A stretch of 64,000 bases of DNA, from NCBI GenBank assembly GCA_965206145.1, contig CBDBIK010000005.1, positions 124,001-188,000 on the forward strand. Direction: 5' to 3'. The translations under genes were made by a program, and so were the position numbers. This document shows, piece by piece, positions 34,261-43,720 of the stretch (the stretch's first letter is position 1; every line of letters begins with the position of its first letter). The DNA is from CBDBIK01 sp965206145. Its GTDB lineage: Bacteria > Pseudomonadota > Alphaproteobacteria > TMED109. A model generated the notes under the pieces. The model did no database searches. It was not told the DNA's origin and was given only the letters and a program-made list of their open reading frames with translations.

Positions 34261-37200
34261 TCAAATAATGTGATTTGGCCACATCGAAAGCCTGTGCCTA
34301 TCGATCAACTTCACACCTTTCTCAGCCGCCAAACGCTTTGCTTGGTTGTCGAACCCATTCGCGTTCGTGAGGACGACACATTGGTAACCCTTGCTAACAT
34401 CGTATCGGTTGACGGAGTTCAGAACTTCTTGCACAGGCTTGGCACTCATAAATTTCTCATGGTCATCCGTGAATTTACACTGAACCAAGATTACATCTCC
34501 ACGTTCTAGGTTCACCAGGTGGGTGTCCAGGCCACCATCCCCCGTGCACGGGGTCCTGGACATCCTCCAATTGCCGCTTCTTTGGGCCTCGCGACCACTC
34601 CAGAGTTCGAACTCTTTCCAGTCGAGCCCGTCGATTTTCTGGATGTCGAACTTACTTTTGGTCATACCCGAGATCATTGCACCTTGATCAGCTTCGCCAT
34701 CTTCAGAGGGCATCAGGACATCTCTGAAGAGTTTCCGCTTCCTCACCATGATGTCGTTCAGGATGCAGTCAAAGGAAGCATCTTGGTGATGAGGGTGAAC
34801 TGTAATTGGAATATGGATAGTGCAGTCCATATCTTGGCCAATGCGGTAGATCCGGTCATTACACTGCTCTTCAACAGCCGGATTCCACCAACGGGATAGG
34901 TGAACAATGTGCGTTGCAGCGATCATGGTGATTCCGATTCCTGCCGACTTTGGAGAGAGAATTCGAATAGCGAATTGTCCATCACCACGGGTCTGCTTGA
35001 ACTCCTCGACGATGTTGCCCCGGCGCTGTGGTGTTGTTTGGCCGTTCAAAATTGGAATGTCATCTACCCCGTAGCGCTCACGCAAGAGTCGTCGCAACAG
35101 GTGCTGCATCTCGTGGGTCTCCAAGAAGAGAAGAACCTTTTCACCTCGATCTCTCACGTCGTCCAAAATCTTGACCGCAGCCTTTATCCGGGCCGATCTT
35201 TCCATCATGGTTTCAAGCGCATTAGGCTGATTGTCCAGTTGCTGGAGATTCCCAGGGTATAGCGAGACGGTTCTGAGCTGGTGCAGAATTTTCAGCGCAC
35301 GGCCATGCACATGGTTCTTCAGATCTGCAAATACCATGTCGTAGGCTCGGGCCTGGATCTCAGGCATGTCAGTTGCGTAGAAACGATACTTCTTGAGGGG
35401 GAGAACCTTAACAGTATCGCTCTTCATGCGACGGATACCGATAGTAGCGATGGGTTTTCCGCTGCTCACATCGGAGTAACTGTTGGCAAATATCTCCTGA
35501 TGCAGCTCGCGATAACGGGCTTTGTCCGCATTTTTAAAGCGATCCACAAATTCGCGCAGACTACCTAATGAGCCAGGGGCAATGGTGTCCATGATAGCCC
35601 ACAGTTCGGAAATTTCGTTTTCAACCGGAGTGCCAGTAAGACCGATTGTGAAATCCGCTTTCATGGATTGAACTGCCCGGTGGGCAAGGGTGGTTACATT
35701 CTTGACGTTTTGAATTTCGTCGTAAACAACCGCAGCGAAATCGATCTTAGCGAATTCTACCTGGTTCTGGGCAAGGGTCTGGTAGGTTGTCAGCACCCAG
35801 CAGATCCGGTCATCTTCGTGTTGAGTATCCAGCCCGAGATCGAGATAGTAGGTGTCGTCGTCGGTAACTTTCTTCAGACGCTTTAATCCGGAGCCATAGA
35901 CATCAATCCGTGAGCCAAGCCCAAGCCAGCTGCCCATGTGCGTTTCGACTTCCGTCGCCCAGTTCTTAAGTAGTGTCGTTGGAGCGACAACTAGAATGGG
36001 TTTTTTCTGGTCAGATGGCGCCTTTCTCATATTTTCTTGCAGCCAGGCCATAAAGGCGATGGTTTGCAGTGTTTTCCCAAGACCTTGGTCATCTGCATTC
36101 AGCACGCCAGGAAGACCTTGCAAATAGGCATCGATTTGCCAGTCCAGCGAGACGTCCTGATGCTCCATAAGCATCGTGATAATCATGGGTGATAGGTTCG
36201 TATGAATGTGACGCGGCCGCTCCGTGAGTTCACACCGGTACTTCAGTTCGTCGAAATTGTCCTTGATAAGCAGAACTTTCTGTTCGGACACTTTCGGTTC
36301 TTCGCCACCGTTTTCGATCTGATCGGGCTTGGCCGTTGGTTTAGCTATACCGATCAATTGATCGAGGATGGCTTTCACTTCCTCAGTAGCCGGGATGTCA
36401 TGCCCTTCGTGGCGAACGATTTTCTCGCCCTTCTGAATGGTTGCGGAAAGCTCTGCCTTCAGGTCTTCTATCTTGTCTGTGGGAAGAACGACGAACTGAT
36501 CACCCAGATAAATGCCAAACTCTTCAGGTTCCCAACTATTCGGTTTGCGTTTGACCCAAGGCACCACCGGTGGGACCCAAAGCCCGAGCTCAGTAACCCT
36601 GTCGGAATATTCCTTGGTCTCCACAAAGATTGAAGAGATGATTTGCTCGACCTGCTCCTGTTGGATGTCGTCCGGCAAATCGAGTGTCTCATCTGACTCG
36701 AGCCTACTTCGGTAGATTTCCGCGATGGCTTCGGCTGGATTGGTGGCGAATATTTCACGCAATTCAGATGAAGCTGTATCGATGTTCCGAACGTGTTCAA
36801 AAACGGGAAACAGAAGTTCATCAATCAGGATGTACTCACCACTTTCGAGAAGGTAGGTAGGTTTTGCAGAGGTACTGGAGAAGAAACCTTTCCTAGGGTC
36901 ATTTTCGAAAGTGAGACGCTCTTCCTGCGTGAGAAGTCCCTGTTTTTCGCTGGCCGGGCTTTTTCCGGCATCTGGCACCTTCCCAAAGAGAACTGGCTTG
37001 ATGTGGTATCCGTGCTTATTCTTGAAGGAGACATCAAAAGAAATGGCTGTGGCAGTTTTCACCGTGAAGCGCGACAAGGTGTCGTCAAGTCGGATCTTGA
37101 GGTCATCGGCGGAGTTCCCCTCCTGGTCCAGGGAGAAAAGGGGCGTGGCATCGTCCAATGGATCGACATAGACTGCGGGCCGACGAATGAGCGCCAAAAC

Positions 37201-37731
37201 TTTCGCGGCCAATTGCATCTGTCGGGCCACGCTTTTATCGGACGAAGTCTTGTACTCATCGAGGATAGTACAAATTCCGAAAATCGGATCGGGGATGATG
37301 TACGACTCATCGCTTCTCGAGTGAGTAAGAAAAGCTCCATCGCGTTTGACGCGAGTATTTTCTCCCTGATGTTGCCAAAGTGGCGTGATGACGAAATCAC
37401 CAGTCGCCAGGCTTCCACGCTGTTCAAGCCTGAAAGTGAAGCTGAGCTTGGGTGGCAACCCAAACGCTTTCAGGGCGTTGCTGCTGAGTTGCGCGAGTGC
37501 CTTATCATAAATAATGAGTCTGTTACCCGTTTCGATAACCTGTTCCTTGCGCTCTTCCATGAGGCGCGTGATTTCCGCATGGGCCAGGCTGCCTGAGGCC
37601 CCGGTACGAACAGACCATTCTCGAAGATCGTGCTCTTCAATTTTTTTCCTGAGAAACAGAAAGCCTTGCTTTGACTCCAGGAAACGCAGGACGACGCGAT
37701 TGTCTTCTCTTTTGAAATCGGTCTGAAACAT
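34261..37731 (-). CDS. zorD: Zorya type I ZorD: SNF2-type helicase with C-terminal Mrr-like nuclease
   Basis: Effector of the Zorya phage-defence system. The 1156-residue protein has an N-terminal region without a known fold. Its SNF2 motor has motif I LNADDQGLGKTLQTIAFM, the DExx box VVYDEIQNVKN, TGTPVENEISELW and, in the second RecA lobe, SAGIGITMIAATHIVHLSRW with EEQCNDRIYRIGQ. The last 120 residues (TGDGGLDTHLV...ILVQCKF) carry the D...QxK pattern of Mrr-type PD-(D/E)XK nucleases. It is the last gene of zorA-B-C-D, starting 11 bp after zorC. It is intact and full length. ZorD is thought to degrade phage DNA once the ZorAB motor complex signals. Confidence 0.9.
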   Translation of the reverse strand: MFQTDFKREDNRVVLRFLESKQGFLFLRKKIEEHDLREWSVRTGASGSLAHAEITRLMEERKEQVIETGNRLIIYDKALAQLSSNALKAFGLPPKLSFTFRLEQRGSLATGDFVITPLWQHQGENTRVKRDGAFLTHSRSDESYIIPDPIFGICTILDEYKTSSDKSVARQMQLAAKVLALIRRPAVYVDPLDDATPLFSLDQEGNSADDLKIRLDDTLSRFTVKTATAISFDVSFKNKHGYHIKPVLFGKVPDAGKSPASEKQGLLTQEERLTFENDPRKGFFSSTSAKPTYLLESGEYILIDELLFPVFEHVRNIDTASSELREIFATNPAEAIAEIYRSRLESDETLDLPDDIQQEQVEQIISSIFVETKEYSDRVTELGLWVPPVVPWVKRKPNSWEPEEFGIYLGDQFVVLPTDKIEDLKAELSATIQKGEKIVRHEGHDIPATEEVKAILDQLIGIAKPTAKPDQIENGGEEPKVSEQKVLLIKDNFDELKYRCELTERPRHIHTNLSPMIITMLMEHQDVSLDWQIDAYLQGLPGVLNADDQGLGKTLQTIAFMAWLQENMRKAPSDQKKPILVVAPTTLLKNWATEVETHMGSWLGLGSRIDVYGSGLKRLKKVTDDDTYYLDLGLDTQHEDDRICWVLTTYQTLAQNQVEFAKIDFAAVVYDEIQNVKNVTTLAHRAVQSMKADFTIGLTGTPVENEISELWAIMDTIAPGSLGSLREFVDRFKNADKARYRELHQEIFANSYSDVSSGKPIATIGIRRMKSDTVKVLPLKKYRFYATDMPEIQARAYDMVFADLKNHVHGRALKILHQLRTVSLYPGNLQQLDNQPNALETMMERSARIKAAVKILDDVRDRGEKVLLFLETHEMQHLLRRLLRERYGVDDIPILNGQTTPQRRGNIVEEFKQTRGDGQFAIRILSPKSAGIGITMIAATHIVHLSRWWNPAVEEQCNDRIYRIGQDMDCTIHIPITVHPHHQDASFDCILNDIMVRKRKLFRDVLMPSEDGEADQGAMISGMTKSKFDIQKIDGLDWKEFELWSGREAQRSGNWRMSRTPCTGDGGLDTHLVNLERGDVILVQCKFTDDHEKFMSAKPVQEVLNSVNRYDVSKGYQCVVLTNANGFDNQAKRLAAEKGVKLIDRHRLSMWPNHII

Positions 37732-37742
37732 TGAATTTGACC

Positions 37743-39077
37743 TTACCTGTTCCGCCGCATGTAGTCTTCGGACTTCTGCACCCAGTTCTCATGGACATCA
37801 TGGATATATTCGACACCTCGCGAGGATACGGGCCTCGCGTGGATCTCATCTTTGTCGTAGAATTTTTGGCGCAGGTGAGGTGCGTGGTGAGAACCACGGT
37901 CGAAAATACGAACTCTGAAGTTATGGGTTCCTTCGACAATGGTAAGGCCACCGACTTTCATAATGAAGAAGCATTTTTCACGCTCGCGGAAGTTCAGCTT
38001 CCCATGGGAAAGAAACGTGTCATCTTCATGTTTCTCGGCCAGGTCAAGGGCGTATCCCGCGCCACTATCATTCAAAACCACCCAAGCATCACTGATCCAT
38101 TTCCGCTGGTCGATATCGGTCCAGAATTTCCGTCTGGGTTCCCACATATGGCTACCTTCGAACTTGCTAATGATGTCGAAGAACATTTTGAGAGATTTGC
38201 TGGTCATCCAGCGGTTCATGATTTCGAGAGCTTGGCTCGATACCCCCACCCATTGCGCTTGATTGACCCTGGGGTCTCCGAAGTTCTTGACAAGAAAGCG
38301 CTCTACTTCGTCCCTGAGTTCCGAAGAACTTTCATCGGTAAACGGAAGTACAAGAGCATCAATGCCCGCTGCTCGTGTGGCTTCAGCTTTGGTGCTGGAA
38401 TTCGGGCACAGCCAGTCCATCGTGCGTTCGAACGGAATCCTGTTCAGAGCCTTTCTGTCCGCCGTGGTATTCCGTAGCATTTCTGCGAAGACATCTTCAA
38501 AAAGACCATTGGAATGGGGAGACCAGACGCCCCAAGACTTGACGAGATCATAAGGCCTGTTTACCCGCGCAAGTTCCTGACCGATTAGTTTGGCCGCAGT
38601 CGCGGGTCGAAAAAGTTGCAAATCCTCAATCAGGTGGCGACGAACTGGAATGTCTTCCGCAGGTTTTGTGTTCAAGATGTCGCGCAATCTGTTTAGCGCA
38701 GGGCTAGTCACGTGAAAGGTCTCGAGATAGGCATCGAGCGCGGCTCGACAGTAACTCTTTCTGCTGGTGATCTCCAACGTGTCCAGAAGCACCCCCGCGA
38801 CATCCGACCATCTGGCTTCATCGCGCAGATCTGAGGTCAGGAAAGAGCGCAAGGTATCTGATGCCATATGCCAGGGAAACCGGGACCAGTTATTGCTTTT
38901 CAACCGACTTTGAAATTCTGTGAGCTTGGTCGTGAGATCCTGGTTGGTAGCGGCTTTCTGACCGATGCCGTACTTTTGTTGGATCCTGGTTACCGCCTTG
39001 TCGAGATGTGCGGTTGTGGCCATGACCTTAATAATCGAAGGCCTTCTGGAAGTTTCTAGCAGATCGGACAGCTTCAT
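37743..39077 (-). CDS. zorC: Zorya type I ZorC
   Basis: Type I-specific cytosolic component, thought to bind DNA and act with ZorD. The 444-residue protein is mostly helical with no membrane segment. It has an EH-signature-like central part (GQELARVNRPYDLVKSWGVW, LNRIPFERTMDWLCP) and a C-terminal end rich in basic residues. Identification rests mainly on its position between zorB and zorD. Its ATG overlaps the zorB stop by 4 bp. Presence of zorC and zorD, rather than zorE, makes the system type I. Confidence 0.85.
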   Translation of the reverse strand: MKLSDLLETSRRPSIIKVMATTAHLDKAVTRIQQKYGIGQKAATNQDLTTKLTEFQSRLKSNNWSRFPWHMASDTLRSFLTSDLRDEARWSDVAGVLLDTLEITSRKSYCRAALDAYLETFHVTSPALNRLRDILNTKPAEDIPVRRHLIEDLQLFRPATAAKLIGQELARVNRPYDLVKSWGVWSPHSNGLFEDVFAEMLRNTTADRKALNRIPFERTMDWLCPNSSTKAEATRAAGIDALVLPFTDESSSELRDEVERFLVKNFGDPRVNQAQWVGVSSQALEIMNRWMTSKSLKMFFDIISKFEGSHMWEPRRKFWTDIDQRKWISDAWVVLNDSGAGYALDLAEKHEDDTFLSHGKLNFREREKCFFIMKVGGLTIVEGTHNFRVRIFDRGSHHAPHLRQKFYDKDEIHARPVSSRGVEYIHDVHENWVQKSEDYMRRNR

Positions 39078-39961
39078 TCCGGAGCACCTTGGGTTTTGAC
39101 GGCCTCTTTAATAGTGGTCTTCAGACGTTCAACTTCTTCGACGTTCTTAGGCGTTGTCATGATGAAGCGAATATCGATCCGGCGATTTGCATTTTTATCG
39201 GCTTGCGTGGTGCCGAAGTTGATTGGGCGCGTTTCTCCATATCCTGAGACAGACAAGACCTCTTCGCCTACAAAATCGACTCCCTGCACCTGATCCAGCA
39301 GGTAGTTGGCATTCAGGTAGTTTGTGAGCTCGGAGCGATGTTTGATGAACACCTCATACGTGGATGTGGCCCGTCTTGTCGACAGGTTCAGATTGAAGAT
39401 ATCCGCCCCGTCGCTATCTGTGTGACCCTCAATTTGGACCGCTTCAATGATCGAGTTGTTGGGGCTGCACTCACTACTGGTGATCGTAGAGTTTTCGCCC
39501 AACGTGTAGCAAGTCAACTCCTCGGAAAGGATCTCTGCGATCTTCTGCATCGTCGCAGCGGTTTGCCGGTCAGGCGAGGAGCTTCCTGACCGAAATTGGA
39601 TGGCTTCCTCGCCAAAACGGACAACACCGCTCACTTCGTCGACGATGACCTTGATGCCGACAGCGATCAGACGATCCTCAATCCTTGAAAGAAGCAGGTT
39701 TCTGTCTTCCGAGATGCCTTTTAAGGCCGTCTCCAAAGGGTCCGCTTTTAGTTTTTTGCGGAGTTCTTCGATCTCCGCCTGAAGTGTTTCCACCTGTTGC
39801 TGAAGTTTTCTGATTTCCGGTGTGTTTTCGATCAAGAGGGTAGCAAAGTAAGCCAGAACCAGCATTACGATAAAGAGGATGGAGATCATGAGGTCGCTCA
39901 TCGAGATGAAAACCGATTCCTCTTCTTCCTCTCTTTGTAATCTGCGAGATGTCAGTGCCAT
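39074..39961 (-). CDS. zorB: Zorya ZorB: MotB/OmpA-like peptidoglycan-binding stator subunit
   Basis: 295-residue inner-membrane protein. Residues 21-45 form the single membrane helix, starting MSDLMISILFIVMLVLA, with Asp23 as the likely ion-binding residue, like the MotB aspartate. A coiled coil follows (LQQQVETLQAEIEELRKKL), then a C-terminal OmpA-type domain (VQIEGHTDSDG, NLSTRRATSTYEVF, VSGYGETRPI, NRRIDIRF) that grips the cell wall. A clear GGAGT ribosome site lies upstream of the ATG, and the start is 3 bp after zorA. With ZorA it should form a proton- or sodium-driven membrane motor. Confidence 0.92.
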   Translation of the reverse strand: MALTSRRLQREEEEESVFISMSDLMISILFIVMLVLAYFATLLIENTPEIRKLQQQVETLQAEIEELRKKLKADPLETALKGISEDRNLLLSRIEDRLIAVGIKVIVDEVSGVVRFGEEAIQFRSGSSSPDRQTAATMQKIAEILSEELTCYTLGENSTITSSECSPNNSIIEAVQIEGHTDSDGADIFNLNLSTRRATSTYEVFIKHRSELTNYLNANYLLDQVQGVDFVGEEVLSVSGYGETRPINFGTTQADKNANRRIDIRFIMTTPKNVEEVERLKTTIKEAVKTQGAPE

Positions 39962-39964
39962 GGA

Positions 39965-41923
39965 TTACACTCCACGTCGTGCTGGTTCAAACTCAGTGAT
40001 GCCATCCAAAACAGTTTGAATGGATTGGATTCCATCGCTGAAACGCGTAGTGACTTCTTCAGAAAACCGCCGGATATGATCCTGCGAATCTCTAAAACTG
40101 GTTTCGATCTGTTGAAAGGCTGCCCCAAGCTTGTCGTCGATGTTTTCGGCATTGGCAACGACATCCTTCATCTGACCAATACAGGTCTGCATGGCAGTCA
40201 TAGTTTGATCGACGGTGGCTCGGGAAGCTTCCATCATCTGAAGGCTGCCTTCGAGAGAAGTACGGATTGCACTGTTCGTACGTTCAATACGTTCGACGCT
40301 GTCGGCAATAGGTCGAGCGACACCCTCCAAAGATTTTGAAGAGTCACTTAGACTTGTCGATGATCTCTCCTGGGCGAGTGTCGACTGGTTCATCGCCAGT
40401 GCATGTTTTTCGAGCTCTCGGTTCGATGATTCCAGACGTACAGCCATTGTCCGGATGGGCTCAACTAACGTCGTGTCTAGTTTGTTCTGGAAATTCGCCA
40501 GGCCGCCTATGAAATCTCCAGACACATCAGCCAGCTGACGCGTGATATCAGCCCCGGCAACGGCCACCTTTTGATTCACGTCGTATCCAATTTCAGCGAC
40601 AGCAGCAGAGGCCTTTTCCGACACCTGGTCGCTCATCACACTGATGGACATTGCTAGTCCTTCGGCCGCTGTAGTGATGGAGTGTGCAGCCTCGGTCATC
40701 TTTGTGTCATTGTCTCGAGTATTGGCGGCGATGGATTCAAGCAGACTTGCGATGGCTTGGTGCGATGCCTCTTGCTCTCGCTCGCTCGCATTTCTTGCAG
40801 CCAACTGATCTGCTTCTAATTGGCGGCGAGCATTGTCGACAACTGTATTAAGATTTTTAATTCCTTTGGACATCTCCGCACCAATGTTGTCTCCTGAACT
40901 CGTAAGACGGCCAACTACACCTTCGAGAGTACGGTTGATCGTCGAAAGTGTACGGGACATCTCTTCCAGATTATTGTCCAGCTTGGCATTGAGGGCATCG
41001 CTGATTTGCTCCACCATACCACTGACCTCGGTTCTCGCAGAACTACCCACTTTGTCTAGGATCGGTGCAAGATCGCGTGTCAGGGTTTGACTAACCGATT
41101 TTCCGATCTGTGCTCCCAGGTCGTTGCCAAGTACTTGCAATTGGGACGCTTGCTCCTGAGTTGCTTTGAGCTGATCGATAGCAATTTTTTCTGATGTTTG
41201 GAAACAGACTCGAAATTCAATTTCATTGCAAAGCTGGGCGATTTTTCGATCCAGCGTCGCCGATTGAAGGCGGTACGTCATGCTAAAGAGGATGGACGCC
41301 AGAAGGCCAGCCAGGGACATAATAAACTTACCCCTTGCTGCGGCAAGAAACTCTGACATGGAATCTTGGTTGATATTTTCGAGGGTCCCAAGGGCAGCAA
41401 TAATCCCAAGGAACGTCAGCAGAAGACCAATAGAGACAAAAATTCCGGATAAATACCGCCAAAAACTATGCTCAAAGCCCAAGTCGTGACTGTTGAAAAA
41501 GAAACTTGGACGAACTGTGTTGCGAATAAGCTGGTCATCGTCTTTCTCGTCGGGAGTCACGAGCGTTTCTGCGTACTCATCCCAAGCGCGTCTTGCACTA
41601 TAGTCGTATCCGTGAACTTTACCGGCTTGTTGCTCAGCTGAAATCCAGCCATGAATCTCATCGAACTTTTTAGAAAACTCACTTCCGCTCGACGTCTCTT
41701 CGATGGCCTTGCGGATACGGTCGATTACCCTTTTTTTCCAGTGGTTTTTCAGAAGGAAAATAGTTACGGCCAAGAGAAATGCGCAGCCAATCCCAATTGC
41801 AGCAAACCCGACCGCGTCTTCGTCTTTGACGAGCTCTGCAAATGAAAAAATCAGTTCGGTCACGAATGTCCCGATTCCTGATATGCCAGTACCGTTTTCT
41901 ATTTGTGTTGGCAGAGTTTCCAA
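39965..41923 (-). CDS. zorA: Zorya ZorA: MotA/TolQ-like motor subunit with long coiled-coil tail
   Basis: 652-residue membrane protein. Helices lie at about residues 39-58 (GFAAIGIGCAFLLAVTIFLL) and in the MotA/ExbB core (LSGIFVSIGLLLTFLGIIAA, FIMSLAGLLASILFSMTY). A cytoplasmic coiled-coil tail of more than 350 residues follows (ISDALNAKLDNNLEEMSRTL and many similar heptads), the hallmark of type I ZorA. It starts at TTG 41923 with GGAGAG six bases upstream. It is the first gene of the minus-strand zorABCD operon and is intact. Confidence 0.92.
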   Translation of the reverse strand: METLPTQIENGTGISGIGTFVTELIFSFAELVKDEDAVGFAAIGIGCAFLLAVTIFLLKNHWKKRVIDRIRKAIEETSSGSEFSKKFDEIHGWISAEQQAGKVHGYDYSARRAWDEYAETLVTPDEKDDDQLIRNTVRPSFFFNSHDLGFEHSFWRYLSGIFVSIGLLLTFLGIIAALGTLENINQDSMSEFLAAARGKFIMSLAGLLASILFSMTYRLQSATLDRKIAQLCNEIEFRVCFQTSEKIAIDQLKATQEQASQLQVLGNDLGAQIGKSVSQTLTRDLAPILDKVGSSARTEVSGMVEQISDALNAKLDNNLEEMSRTLSTINRTLEGVVGRLTSSGDNIGAEMSKGIKNLNTVVDNARRQLEADQLAARNASEREQEASHQAIASLLESIAANTRDNDTKMTEAAHSITTAAEGLAMSISVMSDQVSEKASAAVAEIGYDVNQKVAVAGADITRQLADVSGDFIGGLANFQNKLDTTLVEPIRTMAVRLESSNRELEKHALAMNQSTLAQERSSTSLSDSSKSLEGVARPIADSVERIERTNSAIRTSLEGSLQMMEASRATVDQTMTAMQTCIGQMKDVVANAENIDDKLGAAFQQIETSFRDSQDHIRRFSEEVTTRFSDGIQSIQTVLDGITEFEPARRGV

Positions 41924-42017
41924 AATTCTCTCCAGTTTAGTGGGAAGTGACTTTCGCTTTAAAAGCTAAGCGTCAACGGAAGCATCGTTGCACGGATCTA
42001 TCGCTGCTCAAAATTTT

Positions 42018-42047
42018 CCCTTACCCATAGATCCCTTACCCATAGAT
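42018..42047 (+). repeat. 15-bp perfect tandem duplication
   Basis: CCCTTACCCATAGAT occurs twice back to back (42018-42032, 42033-42047) in non-coding DNA upstream of zorA. Confidence 0.9.
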
Positions 42048-42132
42048 ATTGTTCAAGCAACAACACGGTTGTGTCTAGAAAGTGGTGGAAATTATTCGAT
42101 GGCGTCTCCGAGCGGTTTGATGTTTGGCACAG

Positions 42133-42225
42133 TTATGCGGCGAGATCAAGAATTTCGTCGAGCGGTTGATCGAGGGTTTCCAGCCATCGACCTTGCGCAT
42201 CTGGATCTGCCCGGAGGCCATCAGA
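42133..42225 (-). pseudogene. Transposase C-terminal fragment (possibly IS256-type)
   Basis: On the minus strand one frame encodes LMASGQIQMRKVDGW. A shifted frame then gives ETLDQPLDEILDLAA and TAA at 42133. The phrase resembles the C-terminal end of transposases common in alphaproteobacteria; the family is uncertain. The DNA between 42226 and 42387 is not interpretable. Confidence 0.35.
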
Positions 42226-42387
42226 GCCTAGAACAACACCGGCACGGTCTCTGGGGACGGCAGCACGCTACTGGGGCAGACGGTTTTGGGCGCGCGGCTA
42301 CTTTCAACCACGTCCGGAAATATGACATACGACATCATCAACCAGTACCTGGAATTATATTCCCCCAAATGATGCTTCCGGCATCAG

Positions 42388-42579
42388 TCAGAAGTCCTTC
42401 ACTGAACCTGCCAAATCACGCAGTGTACGGATGTCATTGGCAGCTTGTTCATCTGCCAAGCCAACTTCCTTCAGGGCTTTTCTGGCCCCTCGGCAAGCAG
42501 CTTGCTCCTGCAGAGACTCAAATTCTGTTCGCGGCAGGCACACCATATCGTCCTGCCGCTGATGGCTATCAGCGGTCAT
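42388..42579 (-). CDS. Small DUF6127-like protein, probably truncated
   Basis: The 63-residue product reads MTADSHQRQDDMVCLPRTEF, then LQEQAACRGARKALKEVGLA and DEQAANDIRTLRDLAGS. It has an excellent ribosome site (GGAGGAG). The pattern of a CLPR motif followed by GARKAL..VGL and DIR.LRDL is that of a small family seen in prophage-like regions, often with a membrane helix after LRDL. Here the protein stops soon after, so the tail is probably lost. Function unknown. Confidence 0.5.
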   Translation of the reverse strand: MTADSHQRQDDMVCLPRTEFESLQEQAACRGARKALKEVGLADEQAANDIRTLRDLAGSVKDF

Positions 42580-42690
42580 GATTACTCCTCCTGCTTTTAA
42601 GGATTTGTCTGAGGTCAGCGCCTATTGGACAAATTTGAGGATTTAAATAAGGGAGGATTTCCGATTCACCTTAACCATTAGGAGTTAGAG

Positions 42691-42930
42691 ATGAACAAGA
42701 AATCCGGAAGCGGTAAAGTAGTTGCAGATAAATTAGTGAAAAACATTCGCCGTAAGACTAAGCAGGCTTATTCTGCAGAAGAAAAGATCCGCATAGTATT
42801 GGCTGGCCTTCGCGGTGAGGAAAGTATTTTCACATTGTGCCGTCGTGAGGCATTACCGAAAGCCTGTATTACAGTTGATCAAAAGAGTTTCTGGAAACCG
42901 GTAAACACCGCTCCACCCGCTATACTTGAA
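42691..42930 (+). pseudogene. IS3-family transposase OrfA fragment
   Basis: The frame starts MNKKSGSGKVVADKLVKNIR, then KQAYSAEEKIRIVLAGLRGE and ESIFTLCRRE, typical of the IS3 OrfA HTH. It then shifts frame and meets a stop within ITESLYYS and SKEFLETGKH. It is fused directly to an hsdS fragment. A ribosome site (AGGAGTTAGAG) remains upstream of the ATG. The region 42580-42690 holds only the divergent starts. Confidence 0.78.
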
Positions 42931-43165
42931 ATATGCCTTCCGGTACTCCGGCTTGCGTGACTATTTTGCTAAGAAAACAAGCCTCATAACCCGAACCTCT
43001 CTCAGTCGGAACTTGATACGCAACATGCCGGTTGCGCTACCGCCCTTGGAGGAACAGGAAGGCATCACCCGCCATCTTGAAAAAATCGAAACGTTAGTCC
43101 GTTCCATATCCGAAAAGACGCAAAAGATCATCGACAAGCTCAAAGAACGTCGCAGACTTAGGCCG
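42930..43165 (+). pseudogene. hsdS: HsdS C-terminal fragment
   Basis: The frame encodes KYAFRYSGLRDYFAKKTSLI, then SRNLIRNMPVALPPLEEQEG and HLEKIETLVRSISEKTQKII ending KLKERRR. This is the conserved end of a type I specificity subunit. It is on the opposite strand from, and unlike, the hsdS remnant at 20901, so it comes from a second restriction locus. No gene was recognised from 43166 to 43299, although a frame there reads ELTDPAELSYVLGLVRQSLE before a stop. Confidence 0.7.
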
Positions 43166-43299
43166 ATGGGGGAATGGCAATTCTGAGGTCAAGCTCACTG
43201 ACCCTGCGGAACTTTCCTATGTGCTGGGGCTTGTTCGCCAGTCCCTGGAAAGGCAATTGAGATCAGAATAGGCAGAGACAGGCTGGCACGCCCGCGCGC

Positions 43300-43452
43300 T
43301 CGTAGTTCATAGTCAAAGTGCGCCTCGCGCCCCGGTCAGATCGGAATCGGCGTGCGGGCCTCGTAGGTCAGTTGCTTGCTGGTTTCGTCCAGACAGACCA
43401 ACGGGTGGACCGGATCATGCGGGCGAATGTAGACCTCCAGCACGTCTTTCAT
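43300..43452 (-). pseudogene. IS630-family transposase fragment
   Basis: On the minus strand the frame reads MKDVLEVYIRPHDPVHPLVC, then LDETSKQLTYEARTPIPI, an in-frame TGA and PGREAHFDYEL. The phrase VCLDETSKQL carries the first catalytic Asp of IS630 transposases. Both ends are missing. Between here and 43720 no gene is seen; this is the right margin of the island. Confidence 0.7.
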
Positions 43453-43720
43453 CGCTACAACAAGGGAGATCCAGGCTGGTTATCAAACACCTCGCGTACC
43501 AGCCAAGGTCTATCCATGCAACAACGCTGATGCAATGGGTTAAACTTAATACGGGCTAGTTATCTGGATCAGTTCCTTGTTTTTTACACAGTCGACGAAC
43601 CCTCGATGAGGCCGTTTCCGTACTGATTATGAACCACCCGGTGGTAAGGTTTGATTTGGGTGCGGGAGCTGTTCTCGTTAGAATCAACTCCTTCTAATGC
43701 CGTCAAGCGAGGTGGAACGA

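Noticed and set aside
36793..37596. 267-codon plus-strand frame opposite zorD
   Set aside because: zorD is full length with clear motifs; the plus frame has no ribosome site or family match.
34261..41923. Type II Zorya
   Set aside because: Type II has zorE in place of zorC and zorD; here both zorC-like and zorD genes are present.
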